From an uncultured Acetatifactor sp. (GTDB lineage Bacteria > Bacillota > Clostridia > Lachnospirales > Lachnospiraceae), in the NCBI GenBank assembly GCA_910589035.1, contig CAJUSI010000006.1, positions 23,308 to 87,307 on the forward strand: a stretch of 64,000 nt of DNA, written 5' to 3'. Shown in pieces: positions 8,661 through 17,409 of this stretch. Position 1 is the first letter of the stretch. Every line of letters starts with the position of its first letter. The notes below the pieces were generated by a model that saw only the letters and a program-made list of their open reading frames with translations, had not been told where the DNA came from and did not search any database. The position numbers and the translations under genes were made by a program.

Positions 8661-10604
8661 TTACTGATACCATTTCGCCTGTGCCTGATACATGGCATAA
8701 TAATGCCCCTGCCTGGCCATCAGTTCCTTATGGCTGCCGTCCTCCACAATGCGTCCCTCCCGGAACACCAGAATCCGGTCCACCAGCCCGGTGATTCCCA
8801 GGCGGTGGGAAATCAGCAGCGCCGTACGGTTCCCCGTGAGCTGTGAAAAATTCCGGTACAGCTGCGCTTCAGCGATGGGGTCCAGGGCGGCGGTGGGTTC
8901 GTCCAGAATCATAATATCCGCCCGGCTGCGATAGACGGCGCGCAGCAGCGCGATCTTCTGCCATTGTCCGCCGGACAGGGTATTTCCCTTCTCGCTCATA
9001 TGTCCCAGCATGCCGTCCAGTCCCTCCGGCTGCTCCGCAATCACGTCCTCCACCTGGATCCTGCGTGCCAGAGCGAGAATTTCTTCATCGGAAAGCACCC
9101 TGCCCGGGTCGGACACCGTAATATTCTCCCGGATGCTAGCCTCATAATGGGCAAAATCCTGAAAAATTACGGAAATTCTCTCTCGAAGCATATGCTTATG
9201 CGTCTCCATGGAAAGTCCGCCGATGGATACGCCGCCGCTGTTCGGCGAGAAAATCCCGGTCAGCAGGCTGATAAAGGTGGACTTGCCGGAGCCATTGTCT
9301 CCCACGATGGCAATCTTTTCCCCGGCGCGGATGGTCAGATGAATGTCCGAAAGGGCTTCCCTCTCCGTTCCCGGGTAGGCGAAGCTCACATGATCGAATT
9401 TGATGTCTCCTGCGCTTACCTCACACCTTTCTGCTGAACATACGTTCTCTGCGGACAGCCCGGCTGCTCCGTCTCCATCCGCCGGCGCTTTCTCCGATTC
9501 CATACCTGCACCCGGCAGCTTTGCCATTCCGCTCCCTTCGCTTCCTCGAAGTAATTCTTCTCCGCCGTCCGCCTCGTCACGCTCCAGATTCTCCAGCGAA
9601 AAAAATTCCTTCATATAGGAAAGACAGGTTGAAAACTGCATGATTTCCGTCAGAATATTGCCGATGGTCTGCTGCAGCCTGTCGGAAAGAGTATAAACCA
9701 GCGTAAAGATGCCCAGCCCCAATGCCGGATTCCGGTAAATCATCCGGGCCGTCATCAGAAGCAGGATCAGATACACTGCGCTGCGCAGGAAATCAGCGGC
9801 CATATTTGCCTTCACATGCTTTGCCACCAGCTTATTTTTCTTATATAGATAGCTGTCCGCTACCGCCCTCCACTTGGCCTTTAGATAGTCATAAAGCTCA
9901 TAATGGCGCAGCTCCTGAATGCCGTGGTCCGTGGAGGTGCACAGATGATAGAGATGAATCGCCATATGCCCTTCCTCCGACCATTTCGTCCGATGCCTGA
10001 AGGTTTCGTCCGCCTGCAGAAAGGAGAGAACGGCGGCGGGAACCCCCGTAATCACAAGGATGAGCACAAAGGCAGGATGTATCGCCCAGAGGGCAAAACC
10101 CACCGTGGCAAAGGTGATAAGCTGATACCACACATCGAACATGCCCCCGATGCTCATAGCCACCTCCTGGCAGGCGAATGCGTCCGCAAAGGCGATCTTG
10201 CTGTGAAAATCATCCCTGTTTTCCAGATAGGAATAATGCACCGTGCACACATGCCCAAGCACCGTTTCCTTGATCGCTTCCTGGGTGCGGTACATATCCT
10301 GAATCCGCACATACCCCTCCAGAAGCTGCCAGAAAAGCTGCAGCAGAAACACTGCCCCCAGGAAAAGCAGCGCCGTCATCACCGTCCGCATTTCGCCCCC
10401 CTGCCCCGGCATCAGCATAAACAGCGCGTCCGTAAGCCTCTGAAGCTGCCTGGAGAGAAGCAGCGGCAGGACGGCCATGGGCAGGCCGATGACGCCTGCT
10501 GCCAGGGAAAGAGGTCCCTTAATCTGCAGAAAAAGCCTCATGGACTTCCACAGGATCCGTCCCCCGGTCAATGTTTTTTCGTATTTTCCTGCACTGTTTT
10601 CCAC
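8661..10604 (-). CDS. ABC exporter half-transporter (TMD-NBD), second subunit
   Basis: 647 residues. Six-helix transmembrane domain to about residue 340, then an ATPase domain. Walker A GDNGSGKST, signature LSGGQWQK, Walker B IMILDEPTAALDP and H-loop SHR are all intact. Between the two domains is an unusual Gly/Glu/Ala-rich linker of about 60 residues (near 350-410). It starts 3 bases after the stop of the other half-transporter, so they are co-translated and probably form a heterodimer. A peptide or lipid-like substrate is possible; the LytTR gene upstream recalls peptide-signalling loci, but no precursor peptide gene was found. Confidence 0.92.
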   Translation of the reverse strand: MENSAGKYEKTLTGGRILWKSMRLFLQIKGPLSLAAGVIGLPMAVLPLLLSRQLQRLTDALFMLMPGQGGEMRTVMTALLFLGAVFLLQLFWQLLEGYVRIQDMYRTQEAIKETVLGHVCTVHYSYLENRDDFHSKIAFADAFACQEVAMSIGGMFDVWYQLITFATVGFALWAIHPAFVLILVITGVPAAVLSFLQADETFRHRTKWSEEGHMAIHLYHLCTSTDHGIQELRHYELYDYLKAKWRAVADSYLYKKNKLVAKHVKANMAADFLRSAVYLILLLMTARMIYRNPALGLGIFTLVYTLSDRLQQTIGNILTEIMQFSTCLSYMKEFFSLENLERDEADGGEELLRGSEGSGMAKLPGAGMESEKAPADGDGAAGLSAENVCSAERCEVSAGDIKFDHVSFAYPGTEREALSDIHLTIRAGEKIAIVGDNGSGKSTFISLLTGIFSPNSGGVSIGGLSMETHKHMLRERISVIFQDFAHYEASIRENITVSDPGRVLSDEEILALARRIQVEDVIAEQPEGLDGMLGHMSEKGNTLSGGQWQKIALLRAVYRSRADIMILDEPTAALDPIAEAQLYRNFSQLTGNRTALLISHRLGITGLVDRILVFREGRIVEDGSHKELMARQGHYYAMYQAQAKWYQ

Positions 10605-10607
10605 TCG

Positions 10608-12431
10608 TCATCCCTCCTCATACCATTCGGCCTGCCGACGGAAGAAATCGGCGTAAATTCCGTCTTTTCGCAGCAGTTCCTCATGGGTGCCCACCTCCGC
10701 AAGGCATCCCTCTTCCAGTACGAAAATCCGGTCTGCCATGCGCGCAAAACCAATGCGGTGGCTGATCAGAATGGAGGTCCGTCCCCTGGTCTTCTCCCGG
10801 ATATTCTGGAACTGTTCCAACTCGGCGATGGGATCCAGGGCGGCCGCCGGCTCGTCGAAGATAAGGATATCCTTCTCGCTCATATGCGTGCGGGAAATGG
10901 CGATTTTCTGCTGCTCTCCCCCGGACATGTTCACCCCCGTCTTTTTCACGTCCTTTTTCAGAAACTGCTCCAGCCCGTCCGGACATTTTCTCAGAAGGGC
11001 GGCCGCCCCTCCCATATCCAGCGCTTTCAGAATCCGCCCGTCCTCCTTCAGATATTTCAGATTGCCGAAGCCCACATTCTCCCGGAGGGACAGGTGATAG
11101 AGATAAAAATTCTGGAAAAACATACCGATCTCATGGTTAATGCTCCCCTCCGGGTATTCCTCATAATTTTTCCCGTAGAAACGCAGTTCTCCCCGATCCG
11201 GACGGTACAGGTCGATCAGCAGCTTTACCAGTGTGGATTTGCCGCTGCCGTTTGCGCCCACCAGGGCAATAGTCTCCCCTTTTCTGATCTGAAAATTCAG
11301 CCCGTGCAGGACCTCCCTCCTTCCGTCGTAGGAGAAATGAAGATCCCTGGCTTCAAACACCACATCCGAGCACCGGCGCTGGCGGGAAATGGTCTCCGCA
11401 ATGGCCTCCCGGTCCAGCCGCCTGTCCTCCTGCAGGGGCGCCCCGATGAGGAATCGGCGCTGCTGCCTCAGCGCATCCAGTCCCCGCAGCGCTTCAAAGT
11501 AAGCGGCAGAAAAAGCTTTGTTCACATCGGCCAGACTTTCCCCCAGCAGATAGAGCATGAGAAACACATCCGCCGACAGGCTCCCAGCCGCCACCCTGGG
11601 TACGGCAAAAGCAGCCATGCCCAATATGGACAGGTAAATGCATGCCGCCACAAAGACCGACAGGAAATGCCGTCTCATATCGTATTTCCTGTCAAACTGC
11701 ATAACTTCCTGATAAGCTTCCTTCCACTTTCTCAAGAGCTGCGGCTGTGTGTGATAAATACGCATTTCCCTGGCAGCTCCGGGATTCCTCGCTTCCGCGC
11801 TGTAATAATCCGATTGGGCACGCAGAGCTGTGTGCTTCAGCGTGTCCAACACAAAACGGGAAGAAAGCCTGCGATTCAGGGTCACGGTCAAAAGGAAGCA
11901 TCCGGCCGCAGTCAGCCCCACCGGAAGAGAAACCGATAAGGCCACCCCGATCAAAGACAGCGCCGTAATACATTTCATCACCGTAATACAGCCATAGCTC
12001 ATCAAATCCGTCAGTCCGCCGCTGCGGTAAAGGCAATAACGGTAATCCTCATAAAATTTCTTATCCATCAGAGTCTTGATGTCCGTCTTCTGAATGCGGT
12101 CAGCCATATACTCCTGCATGCCGAAATAATAATTGTCATACATCTGCACATAGAGGAATTCTCCGTTAATCCGCCGGGATAAGCCGATAAGAACCAGCAG
12201 AATTCCCAACGCCAGCAATACCGGCACTATATCCCCAAAGCTGCCCTGTCCCACAGCCAGATAATCCGACAGCACCGCCACGGCGCGCCGATTGCAGGCC
12301 AGGGACGCCGAAGGAAGCAGCGCCAGCAGAATCCCGAAGAAAATCCAGAACAGGAAAAACTTCTGGCTGATGTGATAGGCCAGCCGGACAGCCCAGAGCA
12401 GCACGGCCATATTCTCTTTCTGTTTTTTCAT
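10608..12431 (-). CDS. ABC exporter half-transporter (TMD-NBD), first subunit
   Basis: 607 residues. Transmembrane domain to about residue 330, then the ATPase with Walker A GANGSGKST, signature MSGGEQQK, Walker B ILIFDEPAAALDP and the switch His in ISHR. Signature and Walker B differ slightly from the partner's (PAAALDP versus PTAALDP), but both sites look competent. A GGAGGAGGGGG stretch precedes the ATG. It lies about 135 bases after the LytTR gene, whose repetitive tail runs into the intergenic DNA. It probably pairs with the gene at 8661 as a heterodimeric exporter. Confidence 0.92.
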   Translation of the reverse strand: MKKQKENMAVLLWAVRLAYHISQKFFLFWIFFGILLALLPSASLACNRRAVAVLSDYLAVGQGSFGDIVPVLLALGILLVLIGLSRRINGEFLYVQMYDNYYFGMQEYMADRIQKTDIKTLMDKKFYEDYRYCLYRSGGLTDLMSYGCITVMKCITALSLIGVALSVSLPVGLTAAGCFLLTVTLNRRLSSRFVLDTLKHTALRAQSDYYSAEARNPGAAREMRIYHTQPQLLRKWKEAYQEVMQFDRKYDMRRHFLSVFVAACIYLSILGMAAFAVPRVAAGSLSADVFLMLYLLGESLADVNKAFSAAYFEALRGLDALRQQRRFLIGAPLQEDRRLDREAIAETISRQRRCSDVVFEARDLHFSYDGRREVLHGLNFQIRKGETIALVGANGSGKSTLVKLLIDLYRPDRGELRFYGKNYEEYPEGSINHEIGMFFQNFYLYHLSLRENVGFGNLKYLKEDGRILKALDMGGAAALLRKCPDGLEQFLKKDVKKTGVNMSGGEQQKIAISRTHMSEKDILIFDEPAAALDPIAELEQFQNIREKTRGRTSILISHRIGFARMADRIFVLEEGCLAEVGTHEELLRKDGIYADFFRRQAEWYEEG

Positions 12432-12567
12432 GTGTTGTCCCCCTCCTCCCGGTTTTGTTGGTTCTCCTGGTTTCTTTGGCCCTCTTCATTTCTTTGGTTC
12501 TTTTCGTTCTTCTCAGTCTCAAAATCTTTTGTTCTTTTCATTTAACTATTTCTTTCGGTTTTGTGAT

Positions 12568-13419
12568 TTACTCTTTTGCGCCTTTGGGTTCTTTTGCATC
12601 TTTGGGTTCTTTTGCATCTTTGGGTTCTTTTACATCTTTGAGTTCTTTCGTTCCTTCCATTTCTTCCGCTTTTTTCTCCTCCTGTCTCTCATTCATCCGG
12701 AATGGATTTGCCTGAAACGAAAAACCGTATTTTTTAATCTGCTCCAGGACATAGCTCCGCCGGGAACGGCTCACAGGAAGCCTTGTGCCGTCCGTCATGG
12801 TCAGCGTCATGCCCTCCAGCTTCCGGAAATAGCGTAGATTGACCAGATAGGCAGCATGGCATCGCACCAGGGAAGTCCCTGCAAAAAGCGCCTCGTGCTG
12901 CTTCATCTGGCGGTAGCTTGTAATATTCTCCTCCCGGGTGTGGATCAGGGTATGCTTTTTATCTGTCTCGATGTAAAGAATATGGTGCAGATATATCTTA
13001 TAGACGCCGGTTTTATTTTCCTCCAGAAACCAGCGCGCCTCCACACTGCTTTTCTTCTCCAGCACATGACTGATCTCTCTGCAGAATTTGGCATAGCTCA
13101 AAGGCTTCAGAAGATAATTATTCACTCCTGCCTCATAAGCCTCCAATACATAATTCAAAACGGTTGTCAGAAAGACAATGCGCACCCCCGCATCCTGCTG
13201 CCTGATCCGCTCCGCCACCGCCAGACCGTTCATTTTCCGAAAAGGAATCTCCAGGAAAATCAGGTCCAGCTCCAGCATATAATTTCTCAAAAGCTTTTCG
13301 CCGGTGCTGTAGCACAGAAGCTGCACTCCGTTCCCGGTCTCCAGGTGATACCGCTCCGCAAACTCTGTCAGGAGACTTCGCACCGCCGTCTCCGAGTCGC
13401 AGATACCGATTACAAGCAT
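12568..13419 (-). CDS. LytTR-family response regulator with atypical receiver and repeat tail
   Basis: 283 residues. The receiver domain spans about 1-120. The acidic residue D8 and the conserved Lys (YLLKPLSY) are present, but the phosphoacceptor position in DLIFLEIPF is Glu57 instead of Asp. The LytTR DNA-binding domain spans about 145-240 (IETDKKHTLIHT; LVRCHAAYLVNLRYFRKLEG). The C-terminus is a low-complexity tail made of six-residue repeats (KEPKDA). No histidine kinase gene lies nearby, which fits a phosphorylation-independent regulator. The ABC exporter pair follows on the same strand and is the likely target. Confidence 0.88.
   Translation of the reverse strand: MLVIGICDSETAVRSLLTEFAERYHLETGNGVQLLCYSTGEKLLRNYMLELDLIFLEIPFRKMNGLAVAERIRQQDAGVRIVFLTTVLNYVLEAYEAGVNNYLLKPLSYAKFCREISHVLEKKSSVEARWFLEENKTGVYKIYLHHILYIETDKKHTLIHTREENITSYRQMKQHEALFAGTSLVRCHAAYLVNLRYFRKLEGMTLTMTDGTRLPVSRSRRSYVLEQIKKYGFSFQANPFRMNERQEEKKAEEMEGTKELKDVKEPKDAKEPKDAKEPKGAKE
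12583..12645 (-). repeat. 18-bp tandem repeat encoding the KEPKDA tail
   Basis: An 18-bp unit (plus strand TTTGGGTTCTTTTGCATC) occurs about three and a half times in frame at the 3' end of the LytTR gene. Related A/G-rich sequence continues past the stop to about 12500. In-frame units could expand or contract without breaking the protein. Confidence 0.75.
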
Positions 13420-13600
13420 TGTGGAAGACCTCCTTCCCGTGACAGCTTTCGTCCAGGCGCTTTGCGTAAAAGCTCCGTTTCAGCGCTTCCTGTGAAAGCC
13501 GTTTTCAGCCATAGGATTGACGCTTTGCAGAAAAATATTATCCTATATGGATGGACAGACCATAAAGTCTTCCATCATGACGTCTTATCCAACGGTATAT

Positions 13601-13705
13601 AAAAGGGGCTGTGAAAAAAGTCCGTCCTGCGATTCCAAAGACAACGGTTTTGGACCACATTTCGTTGTCCAATACAGAAAACTGTGACTTTTTTCACACC
13701 CCTTT
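13601..13705. repeat. Inverted-repeat element related to the one at 5.07 kb
   Basis: The left arm AAAGGGGCTGTGAAAAAAGT (13602-13621) pairs with ACTTTTTTCACACCCCTTT (13687-13705), allowing one bulge. An inner ACAACG/CGTTGT stem lies between the arms. It sits in the gap between the LytTR gene and the anti-sigma gene. It may be a small mobile remnant, a terminator, or both. Confidence 0.6.
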
Positions 13706-13937
13706 CCTATAAGATAAATTTAGTATAAGGATTCAATAAAGATATGTAAAGACCAATGGATTAATTGGATGGTCAGAAGGGATAATTGGGTAAAATGAGG
13801 CTCCCCTTTTCTTCCGATATTTCCGGGCAGAGGCATCATTGACTATGCTTAGGCACTTAACAATGAAATCTTGCGCAAAATGGCAAAATTTTAGTTCAGG
13901 CTTATCCAGGTTAGGTTCCATAGGATCACCGGGCGGG

Positions 13938-14954
13938 TCACTGTCCGTTTCTCCGCCCGTTTCCTCTGTTACCGCTTCCGGATCCTTGGGACCCGTTTCC
14001 TCTGTTTCCCTGGCCTGTCTCTCCGCCGCTTCCGGGGCATTGGATCCCATTGCCTCCGTTTCCTCTGTTACCGCTTCCGGAGCCCTGGGACCCGTTTCCT
14101 CCGTTTCCCTGGCCTGTCCCTCCGCCGCTTCCGGGGCATTGGATCCCGTTACCTCCGTTACCGCTTCCGAAGCCCTGAGACCCATTGCCTCTGTTTCCTC
14201 TGTTACCGCTTCCGGAGCCCTGGGACCCGTTTCCTCCGTTTCCCTGGCCTGTCCCTCCGTTTCCGCTTCCGGAAATGTCCTCCTTATTTCCGGTTGACAG
14301 AATCGCGATCAGATCCCGGATTTCTCTCATGGTCATACCCTGCACCATTTCGGGCGTTATCTCCGGATCCAGGCTGCGCACTTCCAGAAACGCCCTGTAT
14401 TTTCCATAGGAAAGCCCCATTTCGCGTGCCGCGGCGACCTCCTCCGGCGGCGCGAAATAGCAATACATATTTCCCTGTTCTGCTGTACAGGCTTCGATTT
14501 CCGAAAGTATTCTGAAGGACTGGGTTCCCTCCGGTCCTGTGACGGTAATCGTCATGATTTCATTCCCGGCAAGCAGTACCATGATTTTGTCATGGTCCAA
14601 TATCCGTTCCAGAGCGTCTTCGCAGCTCCTGTATTTTATATCAAGCTCTTTTGTAAGATCCTGCCCGTCCTCATTCAGTCCCTTCACGGAAATCACCCTG
14701 TCAAACCGATTGACGCCCAATTCTATGGAAGGATTTATATCAATGCCGATCTCCGCCGTGGGTGTAAAATAAAGCCAATGTCCTCCCAGCAGGCACAAAA
14801 ACAGGCATGCGCACGCATAAAGGTACCATCTCACTTTTACTGCTTTTGTTCCGGCATACCCCTGCGTTTTCCTTGCAAGAAACGCTCTGGTGCTATCCTT
14901 TAACTGTTCCTCCGCCCTGACTTGGCTGAGGGCGCCTTTCAGCTTATTCTTCAT
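13938..14954 (-). CDS. RsgI-like membrane anti-sigma factor with Gly/Asn-rich repeat tail
   Basis: 338 residues from an ATG inside the end of the sigma gene (overlap 14944-14954). The cytoplasmic segment is residues 1-40 and the transmembrane helix about 42-62 (WYLYACACLFLCLLGGHWLY). Next comes the RsgI-type domain (IGIDINPSIELGVNRFDRVI) with a following conserved fold. From about residue 220 the protein is a long Gly/Asn/Ser repeat (units such as GSGSGNRGNGGNG). In RsgI systems the outer domain senses polysaccharide; here the sensor is replaced by this disordered repeat. It should hold the adjacent sigma factor inactive. Confidence 0.85.
   Translation of the reverse strand: MKNKLKGALSQVRAEEQLKDSTRAFLARKTQGYAGTKAVKVRWYLYACACLFLCLLGGHWLYFTPTAEIGIDINPSIELGVNRFDRVISVKGLNEDGQDLTKELDIKYRSCEDALERILDHDKIMVLLAGNEIMTITVTGPEGTQSFRILSEIEACTAEQGNMYCYFAPPEEVAAAREMGLSYGKYRAFLEVRSLDPEITPEMVQGMTMREIRDLIAILSTGNKEDISGSGNGGTGQGNGGNGSQGSGSGNRGNRGNGSQGFGSGNGGNGIQCPGSGGGTGQGNGGNGSQGSGSGNRGNGGNGIQCPGSGGETGQGNRGNGSQGSGSGNRGNGRRNGQ
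13945..14275 (-). repeat. Tandem repeat array in the anti-sigma gene
   Basis: Imperfect units of roughly 45-60 bp built from CCGTTTCCCTGGCC, CCGCTTCCGG and GGCATTGGATCC blocks are repeated several times. They encode the Gly/Asn-rich tail. All units keep the frame. A second frame is also open through the array, which is a by-product of the unit length. Confidence 0.75.
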
Positions 14955-15429
14955 ATTCGTCACCCCCAAGCTTTTCTCTGAGCATCTTCCTGGAACGAGT
15001 CAGAAGCGTATACACGGTGTTTTCGTTCCTGTCTAAAATACGGCTGATCTGCGGAGCGGTATAGTCTTCAAAATAGTGAAGATAAACCACGTCCCTGTAT
15101 TTCTGAGGAAGCGATAACACCGCCTCTAAGACCTCTCTGTGGTCCGGCCCCAGCTTCGATGGCTGTTCCAGCACTTCTTCCAGCGATACGGTACGACTGC
15201 GGAAAAAGCTTTTCAGCAAATCCTTGCAGGCATTGATGGTCACACGAATGAACCATGCCTTCTCATGCTCCTCACTTTCAAAAGAAACGGAACTAAGGAC
15301 ATACTTCAAAAATACTGTTTGAAATATGTCCTCCGTATCGGCATAATTCTTCAGATGTACCATACAGAGCCTCCGAACGGTATCGGAATATCTTTCAATG
15401 GCTCTGTTTGCCTCCTGCTCGCTTCGCAT
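14944..15429 (-). CDS. ECF-type RNA polymerase sigma factor
   Basis: 161 residues. Region 2 is at about 8-75 (DTEDIFQTVFLKYVLSS; EKAWFIRVTINACKDLLKSF) and region 4 at about 100-150 (LPQKYRDVVYLHYFEDYTAP then ISRILDRNENTVYTLLTRSR). It lies 14 bases after the secreted repeat protein and overlaps the anti-sigma start by 11 bases, so the stoichiometry of sigma and anti-sigma is probably set by coupled translation. No target promoter motif could be deduced from this window. Confidence 0.92.
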   Translation of the reverse strand: MRSEQEANRAIERYSDTVRRLCMVHLKNYADTEDIFQTVFLKYVLSSVSFESEEHEKAWFIRVTINACKDLLKSFFRSRTVSLEEVLEQPSKLGPDHREVLEAVLSLPQKYRDVVYLHYFEDYTAPQISRILDRNENTVYTLLTRSRKMLREKLGGDEYEE

Positions 15430-15443
15430 AATCCATCCCTTTA

Positions 15444-16100
15444 TTATCTCCTGCGTCCGCGGCCAAAACCGTTTCCACGTCCTCCTGATTGGCCGGCGTA
15501 ATTATCGCAGACTCCGTCTCCGTCCTCATCCACATAATTTCCGCCGTGGCCGTTTCCGTGCATTCCTCCACCGCCGGTTCCTGCGTAATTGTCGCAGACT
15601 CCGTCTCCGTCCTCATCTACATAATTTCCGCCGTGGCCGTTTCCGTGCATTCCTCCGCCGCCGGTTCCGGGCGTTCCTCCTCCGACGTTTCCCGCGTAAT
15701 TGTCGCAGACTCCGTCTCCGTCTTCATCCACATAATTTCCGCCACCGGTTCCGAGCGTTCCGTCTCCTACGACGTTTCCTGCATAATTATCGCAGACTCC
15801 GTCTCCGTCCTCATCCACATAATTTCCGCCGGTTCCGGGCATCCCGTCTTCGCCGACGTTTCCCGCGTAATTATCGTCGATATAACAGCTTGCCGTCCCT
15901 GATTCACCATCAGTATAACAGCTTGCCGCCCCTGATTCACCATCAATATAACGGCCTGCCGTCCCCAAATTATCGCATATGCCATCTCCGTCCCTGTCAG
16001 CATAATTACGTCCGTTTCCCAGTCCTGCAGCCAATACGCTCACGGCTGCGCCTACCCATACTGCCGCTGCTGTCAATATGCAGATCCCTGTTTTCTTCAT
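15444..16100 (-). CDS. Secreted protein with DxDGDxxD repeats
   Basis: 218 residues from the ATG at 16100 with GGAGGAATC upstream. Residues 1-24 are a clear signal peptide ending near VLAAG. The mature part carries an opening DRDGDGICDN and four copies of YVDEDGDGVCDNYAG separated by Gly/His/Asn-rich spacers. The DxDxDG pattern is that of calcium-binding loops in dockerin and thrombospondin type 3 repeats; the Cys in each unit is unusual. The Gly/Arg-rich C-terminus has no anchor. It is first in an operon with the ECF sigma and anti-sigma genes, so it is probably a cell-surface or secreted member of the same regulon. Confidence 0.85.
   Translation of the reverse strand: MKKTGICILTAAAVWVGAAVSVLAAGLGNGRNYADRDGDGICDNLGTAGRYIDGESGAASCYTDGESGTASCYIDDNYAGNVGEDGMPGTGGNYVDEDGDGVCDNYAGNVVGDGTLGTGGGNYVDEDGDGVCDNYAGNVGGGTPGTGGGGMHGNGHGGNYVDEDGDGVCDNYAGTGGGGMHGNGHGGNYVDEDGDGVCDNYAGQSGGRGNGFGRGRRR
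15495..15830 (-). repeat. Tandem array encoding YVDEDGDGVCDNYAG units
   Basis: Four near-identical 40-50 bp blocks (near 15497, 15590, 15705 and 15787) with Gly-rich spacers of varying length. Two consecutive units share the longer spacer GGGGMHGNGHGG. The near-identity at DNA level suggests recent duplication. Confidence 0.75.
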
Positions 16101-16682
16101 AATGATTCCTCCGTCAATGGAATGATAGCCGTTTCCGACTTCACTGTTAATACGATTGAACCTGGAAAATCCATTCATAAAATAAAAAGAATTTCTCCCT
16201 TTTAAAAAAATTATCTCTACTGCTTGATATTTTAAGTATAATATATATTTACGTATAATTGCTGAATTTACACTCATCTGGCAATTCTTATAACCGGAAA
16301 TTGAAAACCATAAAATTATGAGCGATTATTTCTCTGCACAGGTTATCAATTGCCCGCGGGAATAAAATCCTCCAAAAACCTTGAAAACAATGGATTTGCC
16401 GCAATGTGTTCCCCTTATTCCTTTATATGATTTCACACAAGTTTACTCTTTCCCCAACTACTCATAAGGACAAACCCAATGACAAGAAAATCTGATCAAA
16501 GGATATAACGGAGTGTAACAATCGGAAAACTGCCACATGTGAGAATATATTATAATGGAAGATTTTTTAATGGACAAGTATGTTCTTGCGATATTTAAAT
16601 ATATTTAAAAAATACCGCAAAACTACATACGCAACGCCTCTCACAGACAGCAGGGCGGCCGGCAATAATCTCTTTTTCCTTC
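16101..16682. other. AT-rich intergenic region between the sigma operon and the TetR operon
   Basis: Two transcription units diverge from here. Nothing coding is visible. At 16563-16579 lies TTTTTTAATGGACAAGT, a 17-base sequence also found at 47057-47073 upstream of another TetR gene. A TATAAT occurs at 16551 but lacks a good -35. Confidence 0.4.
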
Positions 16683-16719
16683 TTGACTTTTAGTGCATCT
16701 TTGATTATAATTAAATCAA
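16683..16719 (+). promoter_or_regulatory. Promoter of the TetR-ABC operon with overlapping operator
   Basis: TTGACT (16683-16688), 17-base spacer, TATAAT (16706-16711). The sequence TTGATTATAATTAAATCAA (16701-16719) has 6-bp dyad arms and covers the -10, which is where a TetR-type repressor would block initiation. Confidence 0.7.
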
Positions 16720-16827
16720 GTGATCTAAAACAGCTGATTTAAAACGCAGGATTTAAAAAGTCCAGCTAAGAAATGTGGAGTGTTTATAAGAAAAACTCTT
16801 TGCGACTATAGAAAGGAGAATCAGAGT

Positions 16828-17409
16828 TTGCCGCCGAAAGCAAAGTTTACAAAAGCAGAGATTATTGAAGCCGCATTAAATATTGTCCGGACAGACGGAT
16901 ATGAAGCCCTGACTTCCAGAGCCTTGGGAGCATACCTGGCCAGCTCGACAAGGCCGATTTTTACGGTATTCAAAAATATGGAAGAAGTCCAGCAGGCTAT
17001 GACCCAGGCTGCCAAAACTTTGTATAAAGAATACGTGGAGAAAGGCTTGGCAGAGGAACACCCTTTCAAAGGCGTGGGCACCCAATATATTCTTTTCTCT
17101 GTCAAGGAGCCCAAACTTTTCCAGCTCCTCTTTATGACGGAGCAGAAACAGATTCCCGACTTATCCGGGGTGCTTCCGCTGATAGATGAAAGCTATGAGC
17201 AGATCCTGCTGTCCATCCAGGATGATTACAAAATCAGCAGGCCATCTGCGCAAAAACTCTATCACCATCTATGGATATATACCCACGGAATCGCATCCCT
17301 CTGCGCCACAAAAATGTGCCGCTTCACAGACCAGGAAATCAGTACCATGATGACTGAGATTTTTATAAGCATTTTAAAACAAGTAAAGGAAGATGAAAAG
17401 AATGATTAA
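16828..17409 (+). CDS. TetR-family transcriptional regulator
   Basis: 193 residues from TTG at 16828, chosen because AAGGAG lies 9 bases upstream; an upstream GTG at 16780 has a poorer site. N-terminal TetR helix-turn-helix at about 8-55 (FTKAEIIEAALNIVRTDGYE; ALTSRALGAYL), with an extended C-terminal ligand domain of TetR_C type (IYTHGIASLCATKMCRFTDQ). It overlaps the ATPase gene by 17 bases, so regulator and transporter form one operon. It most likely represses its own operon through the palindrome over the -10. Confidence 0.88.
   Translation: MPPKAKFTKAEIIEAALNIVRTDGYEALTSRALGAYLASSTRPIFTVFKNMEEVQQAMTQAAKTLYKEYVEKGLAEEHPFKGVGTQYILFSVKEPKLFQLLFMTEQKQIPDLSGVLPLIDESYEQILLSIQDDYKISRPSAQKLYHHLWIYTHGIASLCATKMCRFTDQEISTMMTEIFISILKQVKEDEKND

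Noticed and set aside
9903..11939. Plus-strand open frame of 678 codons opposite the ABC exporter genes
   Set aside because: Shadow of two ABC transporter genes whose catalytic motifs are all in the minus frame.
12166..12522. Frame rich in Arg/Lys/Thr across the LytTR-ABC gap, considered as a peptide precursor for the exporter
   Set aside because: It runs into the ABC gene in another frame, lacks a leader peptide or double-Gly motif, and reflects the low-complexity A/G-rich DNA.
13733..14185. 150-codon frame overlapping the anti-sigma gene tail (PEAAEGQARETEETG repeats)
   Set aside because: Alternative frame of the repeat array; the RsgI frame is continuous with the conserved domain, and this one has no ribosome site.
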